This document shows positions 9,140 through 17,537 of a stretch of DNA of 64,000 nucleotides, one piece after another (position 1 is the stretch's first letter; each line of letters begins with the position of its first letter). The position numbers and the translations under genes were made by a program. The DNA is from Paenibacillus beijingensis (GTDB lineage: Bacteria; Bacillota; Bacilli; Paenibacillales; Paenibacillaceae). The stretch spans positions 5,658,001-5,722,000 of the forward strand of contig NZ_CP011058.1 in the NCBI RefSeq assembly GCF_000961095.1, written 5' to 3'. The notes beneath the pieces are model-generated. The model ran no database searches and had not been told where the DNA came from. It saw only the letters and a list, made by a program, of their open reading frames with translations.

Positions 9140-9979
9140 ATGAACAACATCGTAAAAATTTCTGCCGGCATCCTAAGCCTCTCCCTGTTGGCTGTTCAAT
9201 TTGCACAACCGATCCAAGCCGCACCGGCTGGTCCAACCAAGCATGGACAATTAACTGCCGAAACGGCAAAGAAATCATCGTGGGATAAAAGCTCGCTGTC
9301 TTTCACCGGGCAAACCTCCTATTCCGGCGGGATTTCTGCGACAGTTCAAAATAAAGGGTCGCAAATGGACGGCGAAACGGTTTACGAGCTGTATCGGGTG
9401 GAAAAGGGCAATCCGAAAAATGGCGAAATTGTCGCCCTCGGCATTATTAAGCCGTTAGGCCCCGGCGAAACTCAGCAGTTGACTTATGTTCCCAATCTGC
9501 TTAAACCGGGAAAATATATTTTTAAAGCTTATCAACGTCCGGGCCATCCGGGAACAGGAGAGCTGTGGAGCTCTTCGATCACTGTGAAAGAGCAGGAAGT
9601 TGCGAAGGATCAGCTTGAGCCGGAGCGTCCGCTCGATCAGTTTTTCAATTCCACTGTTGAAGAAGGAACCGCAACGTTTACGGTGCCGGAAGGGATGAAA
9701 CCGGTTGAGATCAGTTTCTCGAGCTACGTTTATCCGGAAGGTGTCGTTCCGCAGCAGGACGGCGCGCCTTATGAAAATCAAACGGTCTACGATAACGTAA
9801 CCGCAACCTATGGTCCGGGTACCCACACCGTGCACGTTCAATTGCCGCCGAATCAATATTGGCAGACAGACCTTTATTTAGGCCCTGTCATTGAAACGTT
9901 GACCGAAAGCGGACACCCGATGGATAAAATTATCGATGCCGATTATAGTCCGGCAGCTACTGTGCAAACGGTTCAGTGA
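9140..9979 (+). CDS. Secreted TapA (YqxM)-like protein with extra C-terminal domain
   Basis: The 279-residue product has a Sec signal peptide (about residues 1-28, cut near IQAAPA). Residues about 48-152 resemble the matrix-fibre assembly protein TapA: YELYRVEKGNPKNGE followed by PGKYIFKAYQRPGHPG and GELWS. In Bacillus, TapA anchors TasA amyloid fibres in biofilm. Residues about 160-279 form a second beta-rich region that I do not recognise. No sipW or tasA gene is adjacent, which is unusual for this family, so the protein may act alone or with a distant partner. Only a weak GAGG precedes ATG 9140. A strong terminator follows at 10087. Confidence 0.62.
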   Translation: MNNIVKISAGILSLSLLAVQFAQPIQAAPAGPTKHGQLTAETAKKSSWDKSSLSFTGQTSYSGGISATVQNKGSQMDGETVYELYRVEKGNPKNGEIVALGIIKPLGPGETQQLTYVPNLLKPGKYIFKAYQRPGHPGTGELWSSSITVKEQEVAKDQLEPERPLDQFFNSTVEEGTATFTVPEGMKPVEISFSSYVYPEGVVPQQDGAPYENQTVYDNVTATYGPGTHTVHVQLPPNQYWQTDLYLGPVIETLTESGHPMDKIIDADYSPAATVQTVQ

Positions 9980-10086
9980 GTCTAGACTAAAACGGCAATT
10001 CCGCCACGATTCTTGCTACGCTTGGGACTGTCCCAAAGCAGGTTATTCGCGGATTTCATCCAGCTCATAAGCTTCGAAAACTTTAA

Positions 10087-10125
10087 CGAGCCGGTCAAGG
10101 AACTATCCTTGGCCGGTTCGTTTGC
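10087..10125 (+). terminator. Strong terminator of the TapA-like gene
   Basis: CGAGCCGGTCAAGG pairs with CCTTGGCCGGTTCG around six bases and is followed by TTTGCTTT. Confidence 0.85.
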
Positions 10126-10159
10126 TTTATATCCAGCTTCCTCGCATCCAAAATATAGG

Positions 10160-10189
10160 TTGCCGCTTTGTTCCTTATTGTTCTATAAT
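10160..10189 (+). promoter_or_regulatory. Sigma-A-type promoter of the kdu operon
   Basis: TTGCCG (10160-10165) and TATAAT (10184-10189) are separated by 18 bases. The box lies about 50 bases before kduI. Confidence 0.6.
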
Positions 10190-10240
10190 GTTTGATATAG
10201 TGCAAATAAACATTTTCGAACTTGGAGGCTGACCATTAAG

Positions 10241-11071
10241 ATGAAAATCCGTCATTCCGTTCATCCGTCCGACTTCAAACATTACGATACCGACCGTCTG
10301 CGCCAACATTTTTTGATTGAAGAGCTGTTTGCGGGCGGCCGCATCACGATGGTATACACCCATGAAGACCGCATGGTCATCGGCGGCGCCAAACCGGCAG
10401 GTGAGGCTCTTCTTCTCGAAGCCGCCGATACGCTGAAAACCGATTATTTCCTGGAGCGACGTGAAATCGGTTTCATCAACATTGGCGGCGACGCCGTCAT
10501 TACGGTGGACGGAGAATCGTACGAGCTCGGCCTGCTCGATACGCTGTATGTCGGCATGGGAGCGCGCGATCTCCGTTTGGCAAGCCGGAGCGCGAACGAA
10601 CCGGCCAAAATCTACTTCTGCTCCGCCCTTGCCCACACGGCGAAGCCGACGCGCAAAGTATCCGTTCAGGAAGCGAACACGCTTCATCTCGGCGCGCTCG
10701 AGACGTCGAACGAGCGGACGCTGCACCAGATCATTCATGAAGGCGGCGTTCAAAGCTGCCAGCTGATGCTCGGCGTAACTCTGCTGAAGCCGGGAAGCGT
10801 CTGGAACACGATGCCCGCCCATTTGCACGACCGCCGTATGGAAGCGTATTTGTACTTTAATCTGGGCCCGGATGCACGCGTTTTTCACCTGATGGGCAGT
10901 CCGGAGGAAACGCGCCATCTTGTCGTGGCGAACGAGCAGGCCGTCATTTCCCCCGCCTGGTCGATTCATTCCGGGGCCGGAACGAGCAATTATGCGTTCA
11001 TCTGGGCGATGGCCGGCGAGAACTACACGTTCAAGGATATGGATCTTGTCACGATGGATACGTTGAAATAG
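10241..11071 (+). CDS. kduI: 5-keto-4-deoxyuronate isomerase
   Basis: KduI converts 4-deoxy-L-threo-5-hexosulose uronate, the product of pectin or unsaturated glucuronide breakdown, to 2,5-diketo-3-deoxygluconate in the cytosol. The 276-residue length is that of the family. The zinc site is visible as H194, H196 and E201 in MPAHLHDRRMEAYLYF, with a fourth histidine in SPAWSIHSGAG. GGAGG lies about a dozen bases before ATG 10241. It is first in an operon with a DeoR regulator, kduD, kdgK and kdgA, which together complete the pathway to central metabolism. Confidence 0.95.
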   Translation: MKIRHSVHPSDFKHYDTDRLRQHFLIEELFAGGRITMVYTHEDRMVIGGAKPAGEALLLEAADTLKTDYFLERREIGFINIGGDAVITVDGESYELGLLDTLYVGMGARDLRLASRSANEPAKIYFCSALAHTAKPTRKVSVQEANTLHLGALETSNERTLHQIIHEGGVQSCQLMLGVTLLKPGSVWNTMPAHLHDRRMEAYLYFNLGPDARVFHLMGSPEETRHLVVANEQAVISPAWSIHSGAGTSNYAFIWAMAGENYTFKDMDLVTMDTLK

Positions 11072-11097
11072 AGAGATTACAGGAGGAGATTGACCCA

Positions 11098-11856
11098 ATG
11101 CTAGCCGTCGCACGACATCAATACATTTTAGAACAGCTGCAGCAGAACGGCTCCGTAAAGGTTGCGGATTTGAGCGAACATCTCGGCGTGACGCCAAAGA
11201 CGGTGCGGGAAGATTTGGAGAAGCTCGAGGAAAACGGCCTGCTGCGCCGCACGCACGGCGGTGCGGTTGCCATTCCGGACAGCGATTCCATTCTCCCGCT
11301 GCTGCAAATTCCGAACACAAAGTTTCCGCTGGAAAAGGAAGCGATTGCCGCCTATGCGCTCCGCTATATTCGGCCTGAAGAGGTCATTGCGCTTGATGCG
11401 GGCAGCACGACACTCGAAATCGCGCGGCTGCTTCCGAACGAGCCGATGACGGTGGTGACCAACGATCTGATGATTATGCGCGAGCTGGTCGGCAAAGAGC
11501 GGATCCAGCTCGTCGTGCCCGGCGGCTACCGTCACAACAACGTGCTGATCGGCAACGATTCGCTCGAGTGGGTGAATCGGCTGAACATACAGAAAGTGTT
11601 TTTATCGGCGGCGGGCATTCATGAGAAGTACGGGTTATCCGTGTTCACCGGCGAGCTGATCAAGCTGAAAAAAGCGTTCATCGCCGGGGCCAAGGAAATA
11701 TTCGCAGTCGCCGACCACAGCAAGTTCGACCGGGCGACGCTGCTGACATTCGCTTCGCTGGAGGATGTGGATGTTATCATTACGGACGCCGGACTGGACG
11801 AGGACACGTTGCGGCGGTATGAAAGGAGTTCGGTGCGAATTGAACAAGCTGTTTGA
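11098..11856 (+). CDS. DeoR-family transcriptional regulator of the kdu operon
   Basis: The 252-residue protein has an N-terminal DeoR winged helix (QQNGSVKVADLSEHLGVTPKTVREDLEKLE, then LLRRTHGGAV) and a C-terminal sugar-phosphate sensor domain (ALDAGSTTLEIARLL, VVTNDL, ADHSKF). AGGAGGAG precedes ATG 11098. It sits inside the operon between kduI and kduD, and its last 17 bases overlap kduD. It probably represses the operon until a phosphorylated intermediate such as KDPG accumulates; the effector is inference. Confidence 0.9.
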   Translation: MLAVARHQYILEQLQQNGSVKVADLSEHLGVTPKTVREDLEKLEENGLLRRTHGGAVAIPDSDSILPLLQIPNTKFPLEKEAIAAYALRYIRPEEVIALDAGSTTLEIARLLPNEPMTVVTNDLMIMRELVGKERIQLVVPGGYRHNNVLIGNDSLEWVNRLNIQKVFLSAAGIHEKYGLSVFTGELIKLKKAFIAGAKEIFAVADHSKFDRATLLTFASLEDVDVIITDAGLDEDTLRRYERSSVRIEQAV

Positions 11857-12598
11857 TTTAACGGGGCGCACTGCGATCGTGACGGGAGCGGGCCGGGGGC
11901 TCGGTCGCGCGATCGCGGCGGGACTTGCGGAAGCGGGCGCCGACGTCGCGCTGGTGACGAACCGCACACCCGCAGAGGATACGAAACGCGAAATCGAAGC
12001 GATCGGCCGCAAAGCGATCGTGCTGCAGGCCGATGTCGCCGATCGCGGCAAGCTTGAAGGTATCGTGGACGAGACAATCGGACAGCTTGGCAGACTCGAT
12101 ATTCTCGTCAACAATGCGGGCATTATCCGCCGCACGCCGGCGGTTGACCACTTGTACTCGGATTGGCAGGACGTGCTTGACGTCAACGTGAACTCCGTAT
12201 TCGTTTTATCCCAAATCGCCGGCCGGATCATGACCCGGCAGCGCTCGGGCAAAATCATCAACATCGCCTCCATGCTTTCGTTTCAGGGCGGCATCAACGT
12301 TCCGGGCTACACGGCAAGCAAGCATGCGGTTACGGGCCTCACGAAAGCTCTTGCGAACGAATGGGCGGGCAGCGGCGTCCAGGTGAACGCCATTGCGCCG
12401 GGCTACATGATAAGCGACAATACGGAAGCGCTGCGGAACGATCCGGTCCGCAGCCGCCAAATTCTCGATCGCATCCCCGCAGGCCGCTGGGGATCGGATT
12501 TGGATCTGGTTGGACCTGCCGTCTTCCTCGCATCGAAAGCGTCCGATTACATGAGCGGTCACGTGCTCTGTGTCGACGGCGGCTGGATGGTACGCTGA
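11840..12598 (+). CDS. kduD: 2-dehydro-3-deoxy-D-gluconate 5-dehydrogenase (SDR family)
   Basis: KduD reduces 2,5-diketo-3-deoxygluconate to 2-keto-3-deoxygluconate with NADH. The 252-residue protein shows the SDR features TGAGRGLG (cofactor loop), NNAG, a catalytic serine in NIASMLS, YTASKHA (Tyr-Lys pair) and a C-terminal DGGW. I assign the TTG start at 11840: its product begins MNKLFDLTG as KduD proteins do, and GAAAGGAG lies about 11 bases upstream. ATG 11819 is in frame but has no ribosome binding site. Translation is probably coupled to the overlapping deoR gene. Confidence 0.92.
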   Translation: MNKLFDLTGRTAIVTGAGRGLGRAIAAGLAEAGADVALVTNRTPAEDTKREIEAIGRKAIVLQADVADRGKLEGIVDETIGQLGRLDILVNNAGIIRRTPAVDHLYSDWQDVLDVNVNSVFVLSQIAGRIMTRQRSGKIINIASMLSFQGGINVPGYTASKHAVTGLTKALANEWAGSGVQVNAIAPGYMISDNTEALRNDPVRSRQILDRIPAGRWGSDLDLVGPAVFLASKASDYMSGHVLCVDGGWMVR

Positions 12599-12620
12599 CA
12601 AAGGACGGGAGGTCAATGCC

Positions 12621-13589
12621 GTGAGCGAAACGTTTCAACAGCAAGTCCCCGAAGTCGTCACGTTCGGGGAGTCGATGGCGCTGTTCATGCCTTCATCGAA
12701 CAAAGGCATCGAGCATGCCGCAGCGCTCGAGAAGCTGTTCGGCGGCGCGGAAAGCAACCTCGCGATCGGACTTGCGCGGCTCGGGCACCGGGTCGGCTGG
12801 TTCGGAAGGCTGGGAGACGATCCGCTCGGACGGTTTATCCTGAAAAAAATGCGCGGCGAGGGCGTCGACGTCTCCCGTGCCGCACTCTCATCCGCCGGCC
12901 CAACGGGGCTGATGATCCGGGAAACGGTAGCCGGTAAATCGTCCGTCTATTACTACCGCAAACGGACGGCAATGAGCGAGATGCGGCCGGAAGAACTCGA
13001 CGCGGCCTATATCGGATCGGCGCGAATTTTGCACGTAACCGGCATTACGCCGGCGCTCAGCGACAGCTGCCGACAGACGCTGCTGGAAGCGGTGCGTATC
13101 GCCCGCGCAAGCGGCGTGTGCGTATGCTTCGATCCGAATATCCGCCTGAAGCTCTGGAACGCGGATGAAGCGAAAGCAGTGCTGGTGCCGATTGCGGAAC
13201 AAGCGGATTATTTTCTGCCGGGACTGGATGAATTGAAGCTGCTGTACGGAACGGACGATCTTTCCGCGCTGACGGATAAGCTAGGCAAGCTGCCGGGAGT
13301 ATCCGTCATCAAGGGCGGAAACGGCGTCACGCACTTGCTTGAAGACGGTGTTATAAGTGCTGTTCCTCATTTCCCTGTCAAGCAGGTTGTCGATACCGTC
13401 GGCGCGGGCGACGCTTTTTGCGCGGGATTTCTGTCCGGCGTGCTGCGCGGTAAACCGCTCGGGGAGGCCGTCCGCTTCGGCAATCTGCTCGGCTCGCTTG
13501 CCGTACAGGTTCACGGCGATTGGGAAGGTCTTCCGACGCTGGCGGAAGCCGAGTCCATGCTTGGCGGCAAAGAACATGTAGAACGTTAG
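12621..13589 (+). CDS. kdgK: 2-keto-3-deoxygluconate kinase (PfkB family)
   Basis: KdgK phosphorylates KDG to KDPG using ATP. The 322-residue protein has the PfkB pattern: GGAESNLAIGLARLG near the N-terminus, FDPNIRLKLW in the middle and the catalytic DTVGAGDAFCAGF near residue 260. The GTG start at 12621 has GGGAGG eight bases upstream. An in-frame extension to 12570 overlaps kduD and is not needed. It is the fourth gene in the kdu operon. Confidence 0.93.
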   Translation: MSETFQQQVPEVVTFGESMALFMPSSNKGIEHAAALEKLFGGAESNLAIGLARLGHRVGWFGRLGDDPLGRFILKKMRGEGVDVSRAALSSAGPTGLMIRETVAGKSSVYYYRKRTAMSEMRPEELDAAYIGSARILHVTGITPALSDSCRQTLLEAVRIARASGVCVCFDPNIRLKLWNADEAKAVLVPIAEQADYFLPGLDELKLLYGTDDLSALTDKLGKLPGVSVIKGGNGVTHLLEDGVISAVPHFPVKQVVDTVGAGDAFCAGFLSGVLRGKPLGEAVRFGNLLGSLAVQVHGDWEGLPTLAEAESMLGGKEHVER

Positions 13590-13604
13590 GAGCTGACATA
13601 TGCC

Positions 13605-14276
13605 ATGAAAAAGATGAAAATCGTCCAACAGATCGCTGCGGAAGGCGTTGTGGCGGTGCTGCGCGGCAGCTCGCCGGACGATGCCGTCGCGATGGCCGAG
13701 CAGGCGATAGCCGGCGGCATCAAGATCATTGAAATTACGATGACCGTCCCTTTCGCCTTGCAGGCGATCGAATCGCTCGCCAAAAAATATAGCTCGCAAG
13801 CCGCGCCCGATTCGGACCGCTATGCTGTCATCGGGGCCGGCACCGCGCTCGATCCGGAGTCCGCCCGCGCCGCCATACTGGCCGGGGCTGAGTTTGTTGT
13901 CGGCCCCTCGCTTAATCCGGACACCGTCAAGCTTTGCAACCGTTACCGGGTGCCGGTCATGCCGGGCGTCATGACGATCAAGGAAATTCAGGAGGCGCTT
14001 GAGCTGGGGGTCGATATATGCAAGCTGTTTCCCGGCAGCCTGTACTCGCCTTCCACCATTTCCGCTGTCAAAGGGCCGCTTCCCCAAGCGAATTTAATGC
14101 CGACGGGAGGCGTCAATCTCGCCAACCTGGGCGACTGGATCCGCGCAGGAGCCGTTGCGGTGGGCATCGGATCGGACCTGACGAACGAAGCGGTGAAAAC
14201 CGGCGACTACAGCCTTATCCGCCGGAAGTCCGCGGAATATGTCGCTGCTTATCGAAATGCCAAACAACCGGTTTGA
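13605..14276 (+). CDS. kdgA: KDPG aldolase (Eda family)
   Basis: The enzyme splits 2-keto-3-deoxy-6-phosphogluconate into pyruvate and glyceraldehyde 3-phosphate. The 223-residue protein has the class I signatures VVAVLRG (R20), IIEITMTVP (E43) and the Schiff-base lysine K140 in VDICKLFPGS. AGGAG lies upstream of ATG 13605; an earlier ATG at 13600 is out of frame. It closes the kdu operon and is followed by a terminator. Confidence 0.95.
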   Translation: MKKMKIVQQIAAEGVVAVLRGSSPDDAVAMAEQAIAGGIKIIEITMTVPFALQAIESLAKKYSSQAAPDSDRYAVIGAGTALDPESARAAILAGAEFVVGPSLNPDTVKLCNRYRVPVMPGVMTIKEIQEALELGVDICKLFPGSLYSPSTISAVKGPLPQANLMPTGGVNLANLGDWIRAGAVAVGIGSDLTNEAVKTGDYSLIRRKSAEYVAAYRNAKQPV

Positions 14277-14362
14277 CAATCGGACAAAACGACTGCCGCC
14301 CCCCCTTTGTTTGCGCACTGTCTGAATATAGGAACTTATACTTTTCATATCGAGCGTATAAG

Positions 14363-14410
14363 AAGATCGCGCCTCCCCGTCTGCTTGGCAAGGTGGCCCG
14401 CGATCTTTTT
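14363..14410 (+). terminator. Terminator of the kdu operon
   Basis: AAGATCGCG (14363-14371) pairs with CGCGATCTT (14399-14407), followed by a T run. Confidence 0.75.
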
Positions 14411-14561
14411 ATTCCCTTGGCAAATGGCAATTGGCAACGCTTGCTTAAGCACCTTAACTGTTAAACTATAAGCTGATCACCGTCGTTAGTTACCATTGAT
14501 TAGTAACCGTCGGTTATAAATTATCTTTGTTTCCGGATTGCAAGCGGAGAAATGAATTGAG

Positions 14562-14597
14562 AGAAAAAAAGAGACACTGCCAACGAATAGCAGTGTC
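14562..14597 (-). terminator. Terminator of the NlpC/P60 gene
   Basis: Read on the minus strand, GACACTGC and GCAGTGTC form a perfect stem around nine bases, followed by TCTTTTTTT. Confidence 0.85.
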
Positions 14598-14658
14598 AGG
14601 TACGGACCAACGGTTTGTATACGGTTCATTCAACGGCTTTAACGGTCTGCACGATCGG

Positions 14659-15408
14659 TTACAGCACTCTCCGTGCGGTAACGTAGTGGCCCGCCCACCA
14701 GCCGGTGTTCAGGCTATTAATGGAAAGACCGTCTTTGGAAGGCGTATTGTGAATAAATTGGCCGTCTCCCATGTAAATTCCGACATGGTTGATCACGCCG
14801 TCATTGCCACCGATCGTATCGAAAAATACCAGGTCGCCTTTTTGCAAACTTTCTTTGCCGGCAAAAGTACCTTGATTTTTTTGTACGCGTGTCCCCCACG
14901 CCAGCTCAACACCTACCTGACGGTAAATAAACTGGGTGAACGAAGAACAGTCGAACAACAGCTTGTCCGGATTCCTTGTGCCAAAATCGTAATGAACGCG
15001 CCCCATATAGCTTTGTGCAAATGCAATCACTTGGTCGGCCCTTGCATTTCCTCCCGGTTGATCAATGTTTCCGCTAGGTTGAGGACTGTTCCCGCCCGAA
15101 TAATTCGTATATTTGGAATTAGAAGATATATATCCCGTTTGGCCATCCTGTGTACTGATTTGCAGCCAATATTTATTTGCCTGCGAAATGACGTGAATGT
15201 CCTCGCCCTTCGGAATCAGCCTGATCTTGCTTGCGCTTGTGCTCGGACTCGTTCTATAATTTACGCCGCTGACCACTTTCGTTTCATAAACTGAAGCCGC
15301 CGACACCGTCGATACAGCAACAGTCTGACCGACCGCAAGAGCTGAGAAGCCGATTGCTGCGCAAAGGCTTGCGCCGATTACTTTGTGGATGAGCATTTTA
15401 GTCTGCAT
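14659..15408 (-). CDS. Secreted SH3b-NlpC/P60 cell-wall endopeptidase
   Basis: The 249-residue product has a signal peptide (cut near VSAAS), a bacterial SH3 domain (about 38-100: VNYRTSPSTSASKI, GYISSN), a short Gly/Pro/Asn linker and a C-terminal NlpC/P60 domain. The catalytic cysteine is C154 in LLFDCSSFTQF, the histidine is in INHVGIYMGDG, and a further polar residue lies in FIHNTP. Such enzymes cut gamma-D-glutamyl-diamino-acid bonds in peptidoglycan stem peptides during wall turnover. Start ATG 15408 follows AAGGAGG; an ATG at 15441 lies before that site. It stands alone with its own terminator. Confidence 0.92.
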   Translation of the reverse strand: MQTKMLIHKVIGASLCAAIGFSALAVGQTVAVSTVSAASVYETKVVSGVNYRTSPSTSASKIRLIPKGEDIHVISQANKYWLQISTQDGQTGYISSNSKYTNYSGGNSPQPSGNIDQPGGNARADQVIAFAQSYMGRVHYDFGTRNPDKLLFDCSSFTQFIYRQVGVELAWGTRVQKNQGTFAGKESLQKGDLVFFDTIGGNDGVINHVGIYMGDGQFIHNTPSKDGLSINSLNTGWWAGHYVTARRVL

Positions 15409-15592
15409 TGATGTTGCCTCCTTGTTGAAAGATAAGGACAACTATAGCAGAATTCTGCATATCTAAAATTTTCCACGGAGAAAAGGAATTGAGGCGCCGC
15501 CTGGTTTCAATGGCTTTTGTTAAAAAAAAATGAGAATCGGTTAATCGATCATTTTGGTATACAGTATTCCAAAAACTTGCTATACTTCGGTT

Positions 15593-15634
15593 AAGCTTAT
15601 GCTTACGAAGTGCTTTTGCTTACGCAAAAGCTTT
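15593..15634 (+). repeat. Single copy of the hairpin repeat upstream of the permease gene
   Basis: The unit reads AAGCTTATGCTTACGAAGTG followed by a TTTTGC-ttac-GCAAAA hairpin. It matches the repeats at 6571-6662 in orientation and ends directly at the AGGAGG site of the next gene. Confidence 0.75.
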
Positions 15635-15646
15635 AGGAGGGCTGCA

Positions 15647-16978
15647 ATGAGAAGCTATTTTATATTAAGCATTTGTTTCTTGTTCCTGGTTCAATATTTT
15701 GTCCAAGCCCCGTGGCTGCAGCTGCTGCTTGCGGCAGCCGCCATCATCGCCTTCATCGGAAGCATCACACTGGCCAGAACGGTTCCCCGGATTTTCAGCG
15801 CCCTGATGTTCGCCGCCGGAATCGTGTTTACCGTTTTGAAAGGACAAGATCTGAACGCGGCTGCAACTGCTATTAACTCCAATCTGCCGCTGCTTACGCT
15901 GCTCGTTCTCGTCCCTTTGCTGTCGATTCCGTTCAAGCTCGGCGGTTATTTCGATTCCATCCTCGTCTATCTGCAGCGGCTGAATAACAGTCCCCGCAAA
16001 ATGTTCATGGGCATAACGGCGGTACTGTTCTTCCTCGGACCCATTCTGAACATCGGATCGATCCGAATCGTGCACGAGCTGCTGAAAGATCTGAAGCTGA
16101 ACGCTTCTTTTCTCGCCAAAGCGTATCTGGTCGGTTTTTCAACGACGATTCTATGGTCGCCTTATTACGCGGCTGTCGGCGTCACGCTGTTGTATCTGCA
16201 TGTTTCCGTCGGCAGCTATATGTCTTACGGTATCGGGCTTGCGCTGCTGTTCCTCGTTTCGGGCAACGTGCTGTTCGCCATCCGGTCGAAGAAGCAAAAG
16301 CAGGAATTGACCGAAGAGCAGTTCGTGCCGGTTAAGCCTATCGACCGGAAACGGCTGCGGCAGCTGCCGTTCATTATTGCGGCGCTTATGCTGATCACCA
16401 TCTCGGCCGAATCCGTCACCCACTGGTCCATGCTCGTGCTCGTAAGTCTCGCCGCGATCCTGTTTCCGGTTGTATGGGGATTCGCAACCCGGCAGTGGCA
16501 GCCGCTAAAGCGGCAAATCACCGATTACCGGGACAAAGCCGTTCCCATGATGAACAATGAAATTATTATGTATATCAGCGCCGGATTTTTCGGCCAGTCG
16601 TTTAGAGGGACAAGCCTCGGTGACGGCATCAACACGTTCATGATCCGCTTGTCCGATATTTCATTCCTTTTGTTTGCGTTATTCGTTCTTGTCACGATGG
16701 TTGTTGTTACGTTTATCGGCATCCATCAAGTCGTCATCGTGACGATCCTGGCAACGCAAATGGATCCGGCCGCACTAGGCACAACGAAAGAAATTTTGGC
16801 GATGGTTATCATGCTGGCCTGGTCGGCTGCGTCCGTTCTCAGCCCCATAAATCCGATCAATCTGCTTGTAAGCACATTGGTGAAACGATCGAGCCTCCAG
16901 ATCGGCATTCGGGATAACGGAGTATACCTGCTGGTCGTATGTACGATTGGAATCGCCCTGCTTACATATTTTCACTAG
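15647..16978 (+). CDS. Polytopic membrane permease, ion-transporter-superfamily-like
   Basis: The 443-residue protein is almost entirely hydrophobic with about ten to twelve membrane segments and one cytoplasmic loop (RSKKQKQELTEEQ, about residue 205). The two halves share short helix-break motifs (FLGPILNIGSIRI in the first half, SVLSPINPINLLVS near the end) that recall the re-entrant loops of CitM/ArsB/DctM-type carriers. I cannot name the substrate. Start ATG 15647 follows AGGAGG; the 31 in-frame codons upstream encode the repeat and are not likely translated. A bidirectional terminator follows. Confidence 0.75.
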   Translation: MRSYFILSICFLFLVQYFVQAPWLQLLLAAAAIIAFIGSITLARTVPRIFSALMFAAGIVFTVLKGQDLNAAATAINSNLPLLTLLVLVPLLSIPFKLGGYFDSILVYLQRLNNSPRKMFMGITAVLFFLGPILNIGSIRIVHELLKDLKLNASFLAKAYLVGFSTTILWSPYYAAVGVTLLYLHVSVGSYMSYGIGLALLFLVSGNVLFAIRSKKQKQELTEEQFVPVKPIDRKRLRQLPFIIAALMLITISAESVTHWSMLVLVSLAAILFPVVWGFATRQWQPLKRQITDYRDKAVPMMNNEIIMYISAGFFGQSFRGTSLGDGINTFMIRLSDISFLLFALFVLVTMVVVTFIGIHQVVIVTILATQMDPAALGTTKEILAMVIMLAWSAASVLSPINPINLLVSTLVKRSSLQIGIRDNGVYLLVVCTIGIALLTYFH

Positions 16979-16995
16979 CGTAGCTCACAAAAAAA

Positions 16996-17033
16996 ATACC
17001 CTCAACCACTTTGCATCATAGTGTTGAGGGTAT
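16996..17033. terminator. Bidirectional terminator between convergent genes
   Basis: ATACCCTCAAC (16996-17006) pairs with GTTGAGGGTAT (17023-17033), with an A run on the left and an AT-rich right flank. Confidence 0.7.
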
Positions 17034-17044
17034 ATGCCGGAATG

Positions 17045-17494
17045 CTACACAAGCTCCGCCTTTTTTCCAAGCTTTTTCAACAGATCTATCGCCTGCTTCT
17101 TCTCCTCTGCAGAGAGTCCGCTCATAATCGAATCCACGTATGCCATATGTTTCGGAAAAATGCCGTCCAGCAATTCGGTACCGGCTTTCGTAATTTCCGC
17201 GAAAGTGACCCTTCGATCTTCTGCGCACGGCACTCTTTTCATCAGACCGCGGTTTTCCAGCTTATCGATATTATACGTGATACTGCCGCTCGTCACCAAT
17301 ATCTTTTCACCGATTTGCTGCAGCGGAATTCGTCCCTTATGATACAAAACCTCGAGAATCGTAAATTCGGAGGACGAGAAGCCATGCCTTTTCATATCCT
17401 TCACTGCACGGTCCATAACCGTCTTGTATGCTTTTGACAGCACCACAAACAGCTTCAGCGAAATGGACTGATCCGGTTCTGTCGAAGTCGACAC
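17045..17494 (-). CDS. MarR-family regulator, MhqR-like
   Basis: The 149-residue protein has the MarR winged helix (FTILEVLYHKGRIPLQQIGEKILVTSGSITYNIDKLENRGL, then the wing VPCAEDRRVTFAEIT). MhqR-type repressors control quinone- and diamide-induced dioxygenase and hydrolase genes. The gene follows mhqO, mhqD and a flavin reductase on the same strand, which supports that role. It is clearly a paralogue of the regulator at 28004. The start is a GTG with a modest AAGGCGGTG upstream. Confidence 0.85.
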   Translation of the reverse strand: MSTSTEPDQSISLKLFVVLSKAYKTVMDRAVKDMKRHGFSSSEFTILEVLYHKGRIPLQQIGEKILVTSGSITYNIDKLENRGLMKRVPCAEDRRVTFAEITKAGTELLDGIFPKHMAYVDSIMSGLSAEEKKQAIDLLKKLGKKAELV

Positions 17495-17537
17495 GCCCTA
17501 TCACCGCCTTATCTTGTATATCACTATTATCGTTTAT

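Larger units (their letters stand above)
14277..14658. other. Intergenic region with two terminators between convergent genes
   Basis: No gene is visible. The region contains the kdu terminator, a small GTTAC/GTAAC inverted repeat around 14490, and the terminator of the minus-strand NlpC/P60 gene. Confidence 0.6.

Noticed and set aside
10175..11320. Long minus-strand open frame (about 380 codons) opposite kduI and the DeoR gene
   Set aside because: It is antisense to two certain genes, has no ribosome binding site and no family features; it arises from codon bias of the real genes.
15442..15592. A riboswitch upstream of the NlpC/P60 or permease gene
   Set aside because: The gap is too short and shows no conserved multi-stem core.
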